From contig CM038716.1 in NCBI GenBank assembly GCA_021613375.1, positions 12,588,774-12,652,773 on the forward strand: DNA of 64,000 nt, written 5' to 3'. Shown here piece by piece: positions 11,601 through 26,600 of the stretch. Each line of letters starts with the position of its first letter. Positions within the stretch are counted from its first letter, which is position 1. A program made the translations under genes and the position numbers. The notes below the pieces were generated by a model that had not been told where the DNA came from, searched no databases, and saw only the letters and a program-made list of their open reading frames with translations. Source of the stretch: Megaleporinus macrocephalus (taxonomy: Eukaryota > Chordata > Actinopteri > Characiformes > Anostomidae).

Positions 11601-14600
11601 ACGTTTTAGATACACTATTAGTCAAACGTTTTAGATACACTACCAGTCGAACGTTTTAGATACACTACCAGCCAAACGTTTTAGATACACTACCAGCCAA
11701 ACGTTTTAGTACACTACCAGCCAAACGTTTTAGATACACTACCAGATAAACGTTTTAGATACACTACCAGTCAAACGTTTTAGTACACTAGCAGTCAAAC
11801 GTTTTAGATACACTACCAGCCAAACGTTTTAGATACACTACCAGTCAAACGTTTTAGTACACTACCAGCCAAACGTTTTAGATACACTACCAGTCAAACG
11901 TTTTAGATACACTACCAGCCAAACGTTTTAGATACACTACCAGTCAAACGTTTTAGTACACTACCAGCCAAACGTTTTAGATACACTACCAGTCAAACGT
12001 TTTAGATACACTACCAGTCAAACGTTTTAGATACACTACCAGACAAACGTTTTAGATACACTACCAGACAAACGTTTTAGATACACAACCAGTCAAACAT
12101 TTTAGATACACTACCAGTCAAACGTTTTAGATACACTACCAGTCAAACGTTTTAGATACACCACCAGTCAAACATTTTAGATACACTACCAGACAAACGT
12201 TTTAGATACACTACCAGTCAAACGTTTTAGTACACTACCAGACAAACGTTTTAGATACACTACCAGTCAAACGTTTTAGATACACTACCAGCCAAACGTT
12301 TTAGATACACTACCAGTCAAACGTTTTAGATACACTACCAGTCAAACGTTTTAGATACACTACCAAACGTTTTAGATACACTACCAGTCAAACGTTTTAG
12401 ATACACTACCAAACGTTTTAGATACACTACCAGTAAAACGTTTTAGATACACTACCAGCCAAACGTTTTAGATACACTACCAGCCAAATGTTTTAGTACA
12501 CTACCAGTCAAACATTTTAGATACACTACCAGCCAAACGTTTTAGATACACTATTAGTCAAACGTTTTAGATACACTACCAGTCAAACATTTTAGATACA
12601 CTACCAGACAAACGTTTTAGATACACTATTAGTCAAACGTTTTAGATACACTACCAGTCACAGGTTTTAGTACACTACCAGTCAAACGTTTTAGTACACT
12701 ACCAGTCAAACGTTTTAGTACACTACCAGCCAAACGTTTTAGTACACTACCAGACAAACGTTTTAGTACACTACCAGCCAAACGTTTTAGATACACTACC
12801 AGACAAACGTTTTAGATACACTACCAGTCAAACGTTTTAGTACACTACCAGTCAAACGTTTTAGATACACTACCAGCCAAACGTTTTAGATACACTACTA
12901 GTCAAACGTTTTAGTACACTACCAGTCAAACGTTTTAGTACACTACCAGTCAAACGTTTTAGATACACTACCAGCCAAACGTTTTAGATACACTACCAGC
13001 CAAACGTTTTAGATACACTACCAGCCAAACGTTTTAGATACACTACTAGTCAAACATTTTAGTACACTACCAGTCAAACGTTTTAGTACACTACCAGCCA
13101 AACGTTTTAGATACACTACCAAACGTTTTAGATACACTACCAGTCAAACGTTTTAGTACACTACCAGTCAAACGTTTTAGATACACTACCAGCTGAACGT
13201 TTTAGATACACTACCAGACAAACGTTTTAGATACACTACCAGTCAAACGTTTTAGTACACTACCAGTCAAACATTTTAGATACACTACCAGTCAAACGTT
13301 TTAGTACACTACCAGTCAAACGCTTTAGTACACTACCAAACGCTTTAGTACACTACCAGTCAAACGTTTTAGTACACTACCAGACAAACGTTTTGGATAC
13401 ACTACCAGTCAAACGTTTTAGTACACTACCAGTCAAACGTTTTAGATACACTACCAGTCACACGTTTTAGTACACTACCAGCCAAACGTTTTAGATACAC
13501 TACCAGTCAAACGTTTTAGATACACTACCAGTCAAACATTTTAGATACACTACCAGCCAAACGTTTTAGATACACTATCAGTCAAACGTTTTAGTACACT
13601 ACCAGTCAAACGTTTTAGATACACTACCAGTCAAACGTTTTAGATACACTACCAGTCAAACGTTTTAGTACACTACCAGTCAAACGTTTTAGATAAACTA
13701 CCAGTCAATCGTTTTAGATACACTACTAGCCAAACGTTTTAGATACACTACCAGTCAAACGTTTTAGATACACTACCAGTCACACGTTTTAGTACACTAC
13801 CAGCCAAACGTTTTAGATACACTACCAGTCAAACGTTCTAGTACACTACCAGTCAAACATTTTAGATACACTACCAGCCAAACGTTTTAGATACACTATT
13901 AGTCAAACGTTTTAGATACACTACCAGCCAAACGTTTTAGATACACTACCAGTCAAACGTTTTAGATACACTATTAGTCAAACGTTTTAGATACACTACC
14001 AGCCAAACGTTTTAGATACACTACCAGTCAAACGTTTTAGTACACTACCAGACAAACGTTTTAGATACACTACCAGTCAAACGTTTTAGATACACTACCA
14101 GACAAACGTTTTAGATACACTACCAGTCAAACGCTTTAGTACACTACCAGTCAAACGTTTTAGATACACTACCAGTCAAACATTTTAGATACACTACCAG
14201 TCAAACGTTTTAGATACACTATTAGTCAAACGTTTTAGATACACTACCAGTCGAACGTTTTAGATACACTACCAGCCAAACGTTTTAGATACACTACCAG
14301 CCAAACGTTTTAGTACACTACCAGCCAAACGTTTTAGATACACTACCAGATAAACGTTTTAGATACACTACCAGTCAAACGTTTTAGTACACTAGCAGTC
14401 AAACGTTTTAGATACACTACCAGCCAAACGTTTTAGATACAATACCAGTCAAACATTTTAGTACACTACCAGCCAAACGTTTTAGATACACTACCAGTCA
14501 AACGTTTTAGATACACTACCAGTCAAACGTTTTAGATACACTACCAGCTAAACGTTTTAGATTCACTACCAGACAAACGTTTTAGATACACTACCAGTCA

Positions 14601-17600
14601 AACGTTTTAGATACACTACCAGACAAACGTTTTAGATACACTACCAGACAAACGTTTTAGATACACTACCAGTCAAACATTTTAGTACACTACCAGTCAA
14701 ACGTTTTAGTACACTACCAGTCAAACGTTTTAGTACACTACCAGTCAAACGTTTTAGATACACTACCAGCTAAACGTTTTAGATACACTACCAGTCAAAC
14801 ATTTTAGTACACTACCAGTCAAACATTTTAGTACACTACCAGTCAAACGTTTTAGTACACTACCAGTCAAACGTTTTAGTACACTACCAGTCAAACATTT
14901 TAGATACACTACCAGTCAAACGTTTTAGTACACTACCAGTCAAACGCTTTAGTACACTACCAAACGTTTTAGTACACTACCAGTCAAACGCTTTAGTACA
15001 CTACCAAACGCTTTAGTACACTACCAAACGTTTTAGATTACTACCAGTCAAACATTTAAGATCACTACCAGTCAAACGTTTTAGATACACTACCAGTCAA
15101 ACGTTTTAGATCACTACCAGTCAAACGTTTTAGATACACTACCAAACGTTTTAGTACACTACCAGTCAAACGTTTTAAATACACTACCAAACGTTTTAGT
15201 ACACTACCAGTCAAACATTTTAGTACACTACCAGTCAAACGTTTTAGTACACTACCAGTCAAACGCTTTAGTACACTACCAAACATTTTAGATCACTACC
15301 AGTCAAACATTTTAGATCACTACCAGTCAAACGTTTTAGATACACTACCAAACATTTTAGATCATTACCAGTCAAACATTTTAGATCACTACCAGTCAAA
15401 CGTTTTAGATACACTACCAGTCAAACTTTTTAGATACACTACCAAACGTTTTAGATACACTACGAGTCAAACGTTTTAGATACACTACCAGTCAAACATT
15501 TTAGATACACTACCAATCAAACATTTTAGATACACTACCAGTCAAATGTTTTAGTACACTACCAGTCAAACGTTTTAGTACACTACCAGTCAAACGCTTT
15601 AGTACACTACCAAACGCTTTAGTACACTACCAGTCAAACGTTTTAGTACACTACCAGTAAAACGTTTTAGATACACTACCAGTCAAACGTTTTAGTACAC
15701 TACCAGACAAACGTTTTAGATACACTACCAGTCACACGTTTTAGTACACTACCAGCCAAACGTTTTAGATACACTACCAGTCAAACGTTTTAGATACACT
15801 ACCAGTCAAACATTTTAGATACACTACCAGCCAAATGTTTTAGATACACTATTAGTCAAACGTTTTAGATACACAACCAGTCAAACGTTTTAGATACACT
15901 ACCAGTCCAACGTTTTAGATACACTACCAGTCAAACGTTTTAGATACACTACCAGTCCAACGTTTTAGATACACTACCAAACGTTTTAGATACACTACCA
16001 GCCAAACGTTTTAGTACACTACCAGTCAAACACTTTAGATACACTACCAGCCAAACGTTTTAGATACACTATTAGTCAAACGTTTTAGATACACTACCAG
16101 TCACACGTTTTAGTTCACTACCAGTCAAACGTTTTAGATACACTACCAGTCAAACGTTTTAGTACACTACCAGACAAACGTTTTAGATACACTACCAGTC
16201 AAACGTTTTAGATACACTACCAGACAAACGTTTTAGATACACTACCAGCCAAACGTTTTAGATACACTACCAGTCAAATGTTTTAGATACACTACCAGTC
16301 AAACGTTTTAGTACACTACCAGTCAAACGTTTTAGATACACTACCAGCCAAACGTTTTAGTACACTACCAGACAAACGTTTTAGTACACTACCAGCCAAA
16401 CGTTTTAGATACACTACCAGACAAACGTTTTAGATACACTACCAGACAAACGTTTTAGATACACTACCAGTCAAACGTTTTAGTACACTACCAGTCAAAC
16501 GTTTTAGATACACTACCATCCAAACGTTTTAGATACACTACCAGTCAAACGTTTTAGATACACTACCAGTCAAACGTTTTAGATACACTACCAGTCAAAC
16601 GTTTTAGATACACTACCAGCTAAACGTTTTAGATACACTACCAGACAAACGTTTTAGATCACTACCAGTCAAACGTTTTAGATACACTACCAGACAAACG
16701 TTTTAGATACACTACCAGACAAACGTTTTAGATACACTACCAGTCAAACATTTTAGTACACTACCAGTCAAACGTTTTAGTACACTACCAGTCAAACGCT
16801 TTAGTACACTACCAAACGTTTTAGTACACTACCAGTCAAACGTTTTAGATACACTAGCAAACGTTTTAGTACACTACCAGTCAAACGTTTTAGATACACT
16901 ACCAAACGTTTTAGTACACTACCAGTCAAACGTTTTAGATCACTACCAGTCAAACGTTTTAGATACACTACCAAACGTTTTAGTACACTACCAGCCAAAC
17001 GTTTTAGATACACTACCAAACGTTTTAGTACACTACCAGTCAAACATTTTAGATCACTACCAGTCAAACGTTTTAGATACACTACCAGTCAAACGTTTTA
17101 GATACACTACCAGTCAAACGTTTTAGATACACTACCAAACGTTTTAGTACACTACCAGTCAAACATTTTAGATCACTACCAGTCAAACGTTTTAGATACA
17201 CTACCAGTCAAACGTTTTAGATACACTACCAGTCAAACATTTTAGATACACTACCAGTCAAACATTTTAGATACACTACCAGTCAAACGTTTTAGTACAC
17301 TACCAGCCAAACGTTTTAGATACACTACCAGCCAAACGTTTTAGATACACTACCAGTCAAACATTTTAGATACACTACCAGTCACACGTTTTAGTACACT
17401 ACCAGTCAAACGTTTTAGTACACTACCAGTCAAACATTTTAGATACACTACCAGTCAAACGTTTTAGTACACTACCCGTCAAACATTTTAGATCACTACC
17501 AGTCAAACGTTTTAGATACACTACCAAACGTTTTAGATACACTACCAGTCAAACGTTTTAGATACACTACCAAACGTTTTAGTACACTACCAGTCAAACG

Positions 17601-20600
17601 TTTTAGATACACTACCAAACGTTTTAGATACACTACCAGTCAAACGTTTTAGATACACTACCAAACGTTTTAGATACACTACCAGTCAAACGTTTTAGTA
17701 CACTACCAGTCAAACGTTTTAGTACACTACCAGCCAAACGTTTTAGATACACTACCAGTCAAACGTTTTAGATACACTACCAAACGTTTTAGATACACTA
17801 CCAGTCAAACGTTTTAGTACACTACCAGTCAAACGTTTTAGATACACTACCAGTCAAACGTTTTAGATACACTACCAAACGTTTTAGATACACTACCAGT
17901 CAAACGTTTTAGATACACTACCAGTCAAACGTTTTAGAACACTACCAGCCAAACGTTTTAGATACACTACCAGCCAAACGTTTTAGATACACTACCAGCC
18001 AAACGTTTTAATACACTACCAGCCAAACGTTTTAGATACACTACCAGCCAAACGTTTTAGATACACTACCAGTCAAACGTTTTAGATACACTACCAGTCA
18101 AACGTTTTAGATACACTACCAGTCAAACATTTTAGATACACTACCAGCCAAACATTTTAGATACACTACCAGCCAAACGTTTTAGAACACTACCAGTCAA
18201 ACATTTTAGATACACTACCAGCCAAACGTTTTAGATACACTACCAGTCAAACGTTTTAGATACACTACCAGTCAAACATTTTAGATACACTACCAGCCAA
18301 ACGTTTTAGATACACTACCAGCCAAACGTTTTAGAACACTACCAGTCAAACATTTTAGATACACTACCAGCCAAACGTTTTAGATACACTACCAGTCAAA
18401 CGTTTTAGATACACTACCAGTCAAACGTTTTAGATACACTACCAGTCAAACATTTTAGATACACTACCAGCCAAACGTTTTAGATACACTACCAGCCAAA
18501 CATTTTAGAACACTAACAGTGAACCGTTTTAGATACACTACTAAACGTTTTAGAACAGTTCTAAATCTTTTGACTGGTAGCTGGTAACGATGCTATTTAA
18601 AGATATCATTGTTCACCTGTAACGTAACACAATTTGTCAGAACATGTTTTCTATCAAAGTCTGCTTCTATAGTGTTCACACCAGAGATACGGAGCCAGTG
18701 TAGTTAACTATACTAAATCTTTTATGTTCAGGATTCCAGCTCATCTTCAGAAAGTTCTTCATCATCTTCAGAGAGTGACAGTGATGACAAGAAGAAGAAA
18801 AAGAAGAAGAAGAAAAAGAAAAAGAAGAAGAAGAAAAAGCAGAAGAAGGTAAACACTGTATGTTTTGAGGCATCACTGTGAGGAAAGTACAGGAAACAGT
18901 TACTTACACTGTAAAAATTGCTTTTGTTGGTATAACCTATGTGACGACCTGGGGGGTCTAGGGGGCTCAGGTTGTAACAGAAAGTGAGAGTGCGTTCTCT
19001 CCACTGACCTCTGCCAGACCAACCACGGTGTGGACAGTGTTTAAAACCAGAACCGCAAGCTCATTTTCCACAAATGTGTTACAGCAAGATGGGACACTGG
19101 CTTCAGGGGCCAGTAATGTCCTCCAAGATGGTTATTTAATGACCTTTTATGCTGAGATGTTTCCTCAGGTGGTCAATCATGGACCTGCACACCATGTAAC
19201 ATAAACACACATCATGGTCACCAACGACAGACTTTTACGACCAGCGGTTTCTTTGTGTTTCATTCAACCCAAAAATGACTCTGATTGAAAAAGTCATTGA
19301 TTCAAACTATTTTTCAGGTCATTAATTTTTCTTTCTTTCATTTCTTTTTTCTTTTCTTTGTTTCATTCGCTACTTTTCTTGTTTTTTTTTCCATTTTTTC
19401 CATAACTATTAGTGAAAAGTTATTAGTATTATTAGTCAAAGTAAAAATATCAAAGAAGTTGGATTAGCTTCAGCCTGGAACTACATTGTAAACCCGGATA
19501 AGTTGATTATACTTAAAGAGTTTAAGTGATTGCCTTAAAATATTTAAATAATGAAAACTAGAGAAAATCAAATAGTAAAATCAACTTAAATATCAAATAG
19601 AATGGAAGTAATCATTTGAGTTGAATATAATGAAATCTAAATTGTTTGTACTTAAAATATTATGTAAAATCAACCCTACTGATCATTTAATTCAACTCAA
19701 CATTGAGTTTCCTGTAATCAGAATTAAGTTAAACTTAAAACTAGTCTCCATAAAAAGCTGATGTTCTCCTACATCAAAAGAACACAGACAGCAGTTACAT
19801 TAAGTTTAATTTTATTTAAAATTACATCACTGGGATCATTCTCGGAAAAGAAAAGAAAACAAACAAACAAACAAGACACCTCTCGGTGAATGAAATGTCT
19901 ATTGTGTTTCCCAAAGAAGCAAGAGCTCATGGCAAAGATATCCTGTTAAAGGAATTTGAGTTTCTCAAGAGAATTATTTTTAAACAAATACTTGTACTTT
20001 TATACTTTAAGTACATTTGGGAGCATGTACTTTTATAATTTTACTAAGTTTAGTCATACTTCAACTTTTACTTGAGTATTTTTTTTACTAGATTACTAGT
20101 ACTTTTACTTAAGTAAGGAACTCATGTACTCATATACTCAAGTTCTTATACAGAAAGACAAAGACTTGCTTTTATCTATGAAACAAGACATTGAAATGAT
20201 ATAGCAAGCCGAATATTTAATAGAAAATGTAAATGATTGTCAGCGCCACTCAGTGCAAAGTGGTTACTCAGAGTTTGTAACCTGTTTATACCAATAAATC
20301 TGGCATTTTTAACTAAATTAACATTAATTAAACCATAATCATGTAATGCACTATTGATATGTTGACATCACTGGGCTATCAACAGTGCTTTGTTGGTACA
20401 GAATAAAAATAAAATATTTTATGTGGTAACAAGCAATGCAATTAGTTTTACTCCACCTAAAATTACTTTCAGGTTAAACCAACAAACCACTTTTTACAGT
20501 GTACTTTTGAAATAAAGATATAATTGTTTATCCATATCATTATACAATCTGCCATATTATCTTTTTCTTTGTTTCTTTTCTAATAAGACTGGATACGAGG

Positions 20601-23600
20601 ACAAAGAGTGAGTCAAAGTAAAAACTGGTGATTGTAGAAAGTGCTTCATTGGTACAAGATAAAAACATCATGATTTAACAAGCAATTGAACCAGTTTTGT
20701 TCAAATTAAATACTGTATGTAGTTTAAATTAATGATTCTTCCAATCAGAATCATTTCTGAGTTGAGTAAAACTAGTTCAGATGCTCGTTACCACATAAAA
20801 GATGGCAGGTCATTCTAACCATCCGTCGTCCAGCCATTAGTGTCACTGCAGACAGCTCACGGCTACTGTTATGCCAAATGAGCAGCTGTTCCTTTTATAA
20901 GTGTCTCTAATGTTCACTCCCTTAATAACCATCTCCAGTAACATTAACTGTGACTAACTACACAGCAGGGGATCAGGGATTACTGAACCAGCGCTGACTC
21001 AGCTATTCAGCTTAAGGGCAATAACGGTGAGTGTGATGTAAACTCTATTTACGCTGCATTATCTGCGCTCATTCTTGGTAACCTGGGAAAAACAACCCCA
21101 CATCAGAAAACACTGGAGCAGTCTGGAGAACTCCAGCGTGGTACCGTGATAGGACACCACCTGTGAAGTCCAGTGGTGAAGTTTCCTCACTACTAAATAT
21201 TCCACAGTGGACTGTCAGTGGTGTTAGAACAAAGTGGAAGTGATTGAGAACCACAGCAACTCAGACACCAAGTGGTAGAACACGTACAATGACAGAGCGG
21301 GTCAGCGGATGCTGAGGAGCATAGTGCACAGAGCTCACCAACTTTCTACAGAGTCAATCACTACAGACCTCCAAACTTCATGTGGTCTTCAGATCAGCTC
21401 AAGAACAGAGCGTAGAGAGCTTCATGGAATGGGTCTCCATGGCTGAGCAGCTGCATCCAAGCCTTACATCACCAAGAACAATGCAGAGCATCGGATGCAG
21501 TGGAGTAAAGCACAGTGCCAATGGACTCTAGAGCAGTGGAGACGTGTTCTCTGGAGTGACCAATCATGCTTCTCCGTCTGGCAATCCATTGGACAAGTCT
21601 GGGTTTGGCGGTTGCCAGGAGAACGGTACTTATTTAACTGCATTGTGTAAAGTTTGGTGGAGGGGGGATTATTATGGTGTAGGGTTGTTTTTCAGGAGGT
21701 GAGCTCAGACCCTCTGTTCCAGTGAAAGGAACTCTTAATGCTTCAGCAGACCAAGAGGCTCTGGACAATCTCATGCTCTCAACTTTGTGGGGACAGTTTG
21801 GGGACGGCCCCTTCCTGTTCCAACATGGCCTTATAGAACACCTTTGGGATGAATTAGAGCGGAGACTGAGAGCCAGACCTTCATGTCCAACATCAGTGTC
21901 TGACCTCACAGATGGTCTTCTGGAAGAACGGTCCAACATTCCCATAAACACTCTCCTAAACCATGTGGAGAGCCTTCCCAGAAGAGCTGAAGCTGTTATA
22001 GCTGCAAAGGTTGGGCCAACATCATATTAAGCCCTATGGCTTAAGAATGGGACGTCACTCCAGTTCATGTCTGTGTGAAGACAGACGAGCGAATACTTTC
22101 GGCAGTATAGTGTATTTCATGTTTTGTCTGGTGAACTTCATTTCATATGTTAATGAATAGGGTGGGTCAGTTAGTTAGGCATGTTGGACCATCAGTATTT
22201 AGAATCTCCTTCACGTTTCAATGCAAGAACTCACATAGTGGTTGGTAGATGACGTTCCTTAAATTCTGTCCACAGGACTCCAGCTCATCGTCATCAGACT
22301 CTTCATCAGACAGTGATGATGACCAGCAGAAGAAGAAGAAAAAGAAAAAGAAGAAGAAGAAGAAGAAGAAGAAGAGGAAGGGGGAAATGGTAAGATTCTC
22401 AATGCTGAGTCTTCGCTTATCAGTTATCCATCTTGTGCTTGAAAATAAAATTTCCTAAAAGGTTCTCCGCTCAGGCAGACGGGAGAAATGTTTATTTGGT
22501 GTAGAGTTTTAACTTTATGCACAGGTTCTTTACACTTAAATATCTCATATATCTCATTTACGCTTAAATTTCTAATATATCTCATTTACACTTAAATTTC
22601 TAATATATCTCATTTACACTTAAATATCTCATATATCTCATTTACACTTAAATATCTCATATATCTCATTTACACTTAAATTTCTAATATATCTCATTTA
22701 CACTTAAATATCTCATATATCTCATTTACACTTAAATTTCTAATATATCTCATTTACACTTAAATATCTCATATATCTCATTTACATTTAAATTTCTAAT
22801 ATATCTCATTTACACATATATTTAATATATCTCATTTACACTTAAATATCTCATATATCTCATTTACATTTAAATTTCTAATATATCTAATTTACACATA
22901 TATTTAATATATCTCATTTACACTTACATATATCAAACATATCTCATTTACACTTAAATATCTCATATATCTCATTTACACTTAAATATCTCATATATCT
23001 CATTTACACATATATTTAATATATCTCATTTACACTTAAATATTTAATATATTTCATTTACACTTAAATATCTCATATATCTCATTTACATTTAAATTTC
23101 TAATATATCTCATTTACACATATATTTAATATATCTCATTTACACTTAAATATCTCAGATATCTCATTTACATTTAAATATCTCATATATCTAATTTACA
23201 TTCAAATATCTCATATATCTTTATTACACTTATATATCTCATATACATCATTTATACTTTTATATCTTATGTATCTCATTCACACTTATTTATTTCATAT
23301 GTAGAACGTATATGCATATATCTCATGTATCTCATTCACACTTATATATTTCATATATCTCATTTACACATATATATCTTATATGTATAATGTATATGTC
23401 TATATCTCATGTATCTCATTTACACTTATATATTTCATATATCTAATTTACACTTATATATCTTATGTATCTCATTTACACATATATTTCATGTATCTTA
23501 TTTACGCTTATATATTTCATATTTCTCATTTACGCTTATATATTTCATATATCTCGTTCACACTTATATATCTTATGTATCTCATTTACACTTATCCAGT

Positions 23601-26600
23601 CTCTGAGATACATGAGATATATGAGTTGGATGAGGTGTGAGGATGTTATGGACTGATACTCCAGATCCTGATGTAGAAGAAGGCCGTATGTGTGCTGCTA
23701 AAAAAAGAAACTCCTCAGACGGCCAGTCAGGCACGGCGGAGGACCACAGCACGTTTAAGGGACGTTTAAGAACATCTGGAGTTGTCAGTTAGTTTTTGGT
23801 CGAAAGGCATCATAAATGCTGATCAGTAAAAACCCAGCAGACATATTTACACCGTGACAGTGTTGTGACAACCTATTGTTTTGGTGTCCACAATGTTGTC
23901 ACAACATTGAAAAGTAATTCTACAGAAAGTTGTGACAACGTTATTTGATGCAGCCGCTTAGAATCTGCCATCACTTCCATTGTGCTGTGAACGGAATGCA
24001 GGCACCTAGCCGTGTCTGAATGTCTGATTATCGCTTGACTGTTTTATGAAGGAAGCGTATCCTTTACTGTCTAATGTATCGTCTCAACTTCCAATGTGTG
24101 TTCAGAAAAAGAGGTTTTATTCCAAGTGATTCCAGATCCGATACAGTGGGAAGGAGGTAATGATCTGAGGTAAACTGGGCAGGAAGATCTGATTTGTCGC
24201 AAAAACCAGACGGTAAGGCATCTGATTTGTGGAAAACTGGCCGGTAGTCCGTCTTATTTGTGGTAATCTGGTCGGTAAGGTGTCTGATTTGTGGAATATG
24301 GCCAGTAAGGCATCTGATTTGTGGAAAACTGGCCGGTAGTCCGTCTTATTTGTGGTAATCTGGTCGGTAAGGTGTCTGATTTGTGGAATATGGCCAGTAA
24401 GGCGTCTGATTTGAGGTAAACTGGTCGGTAAGGCGTCTGATTTGAGGTAAACTGGTCGGTAAGGCGTCTGATTTGTGGAATATGGCCAGTAAGGCGTCTG
24501 ATTTGTGCTAAACTGGCCGGTAAGGCGTCTGATTTGTGGTAAACTGGGCAGAAAGGCATCTGATTTGTGGTAAACTGGGCGGGAAGGTCTGTTTCATGGT
24601 AAACTGGGCAGGAAGGCATCTGATTCATGATAAACTGGGTGGGAAGGTCTGATTCATGGTAAACTGGGCAGGATGGCATCCGATTCATGGTCAACTGGGC
24701 GGAAAGGTCTGATTTGTGGTAAACTGGGCGGAAAGGCATCTGATTTGTGGTAAACTGGGCAGAAAGGCGTCTGATTTGTGGTAAACTGGTCGGTAAGGCG
24801 TCTGATTTGTGGTAAACTGGGCAGAAAGGCATCTGATTTGTGGTAAACTGGGTGGAAAGGTCTGTTTCATGGTAAACTGGGCAGGAAGGCATCTGATTCA
24901 TGATAAACTGGGTGGGAAGGTCTGATTCATGGTAAACTGGGCAGGATGGCATCCGATTCATGGTCAACTGGGCGGAAAGGTCTGATTTGTGGTAAACTGG
25001 GCGGAAAGGCATCTGATTTGTGGTAAACTGGACAGAAAGGCGTCTGATTTGTGGTAAACTGGCCGGTAAGGCGTCTGATTTGTGGTAAACTGGCCGGTAA
25101 GACGTCTGATTTGTGGTAAACTGGGTGGTAAGGTGTCTGATTTGTGGTATACTAGATGGTAAGGCATCTGATTTGTGGTAAACTGGGTGGTATGGTGTCT
25201 GATTTGGGGTAAACCGGGCGGGAAGGTCTGATTTGGGGTATACTAGACGGTAAGGCATCTGATTTGTGGTCAACTGGCTGCTAAGGTGTCTGATTTGTGG
25301 TAAACTGGCTGGTAAGGTGTCTGATTTGTGGTAAACTGGCTGGTAAGGTGTCTGATTTGTGGCATACTAGACGGTAAGGCATCTGATTTGTGGTAAACTG
25401 GGTGGTAAGGTGTCTGATTTGTGGTAAACTGGGTGGTAAGGTGTCTGATTTGTGGTAAACTGAGTGGTAAGGTGTCTGATTTGTGGTATACTAGACGGTA
25501 AGGCATCTGATTTGTGGTAAACTGGGTGGTAAGGTGTCTGATTTGGGGTAAACCAGGCGGGAAGGTCTGATTTGGGGTATACTAGATGGTAAGGCATCTG
25601 ATTTGTGGTAAACTGGTTGGTAAGGTGTCTGATTTGTGGTAAACTGGCTGGTAAGGTGTCTGATTTGTGGTAAACTGGCTGGTAAGGTGTCTGATTTGTG
25701 GTATACTAGACGGTAAGGCATCTGATTTGTGGTAAACTGGGTGGTAAGGTGTCTGATTTGTGGTAAACTGGGTGGCAAGGTGTCTGATTTGTGGTAAACT
25801 GGGTGGTAAGGTGTCTGATTTGTGGTAAACTGGGCGGAAGGTCTGATTTGTGGTGAAATTGTAGTTTTTATCTATATACTCTGTAGACTCTAGCTAGTAA
25901 AGTACGCTGTACTGCCGTAGCATTTGCTTGGTATCGATGAAACCATGTCAACCAAAGATCAGCTGGAGATCAGACGACGAGCGACGAGTGATTTGAAGGA
26001 CAAACGAGAAAAGTCACTGTCGGTGTGAATGCAGAGTTATAATCAGCTACAATCAGCTACTGTTCTACAGCAGCACTGTCTCTACACATCATATACAGTG
26101 TATTTAATCAACGTAGAAAACCATCTTCACTGTCTGGTAGGACTCCAGCTCTTCATCTTCATCTGAAAACGAGGAGGACAAGGAGAGGAGGAGGAGGAGG
26201 AGCAAGAAAAAGAACAGGAAGAAGAAAGTCAGGAGCAGGAAGAAGGAGGTGATGAAAACAGTTCCGCAGTGTCTAAATGTAATTCAGCAAAATTATTCTC
26301 TAAAAAAAGCTATACATCTATACCACGTATACCACATCTATACCACATCTATACCACATCTATACCACGTATACCACATCTATACCACATCTATACCACA
26401 TCTATACTACATCTATACCACGTATACCACATCTACACTACATCTATACCACATCTATACCACATCTATACCACGTATACCACATCTGTACTACATCTAT
26501 ACCACATCTATACCACGTATACCACATCTATACTACATCTATACCACGTATACCACATATACCACATCTATACCACATCTATACCACATCTATACCACAT

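Noticed and set aside
9196..18560. CRISPR-like array of short direct repeats
   Set aside because: The repeats are directly contiguous with no unique spacers, in a eukaryotic intron, and no cas genes are present.
20591..20612. Possible extra gene 1 exon after TTTTCTAATAAG (ACTGGATACGAGGACAAAGA)
   Set aside because: No GT or GC donor follows in a usable position, and the sequence lies just outside a transposable element.
24254..25273. Minus-strand open frame of 339 codons
   Set aside because: It is a 31-bp minisatellite read through all three phases; the same three peptide words repeat every 93 bp.
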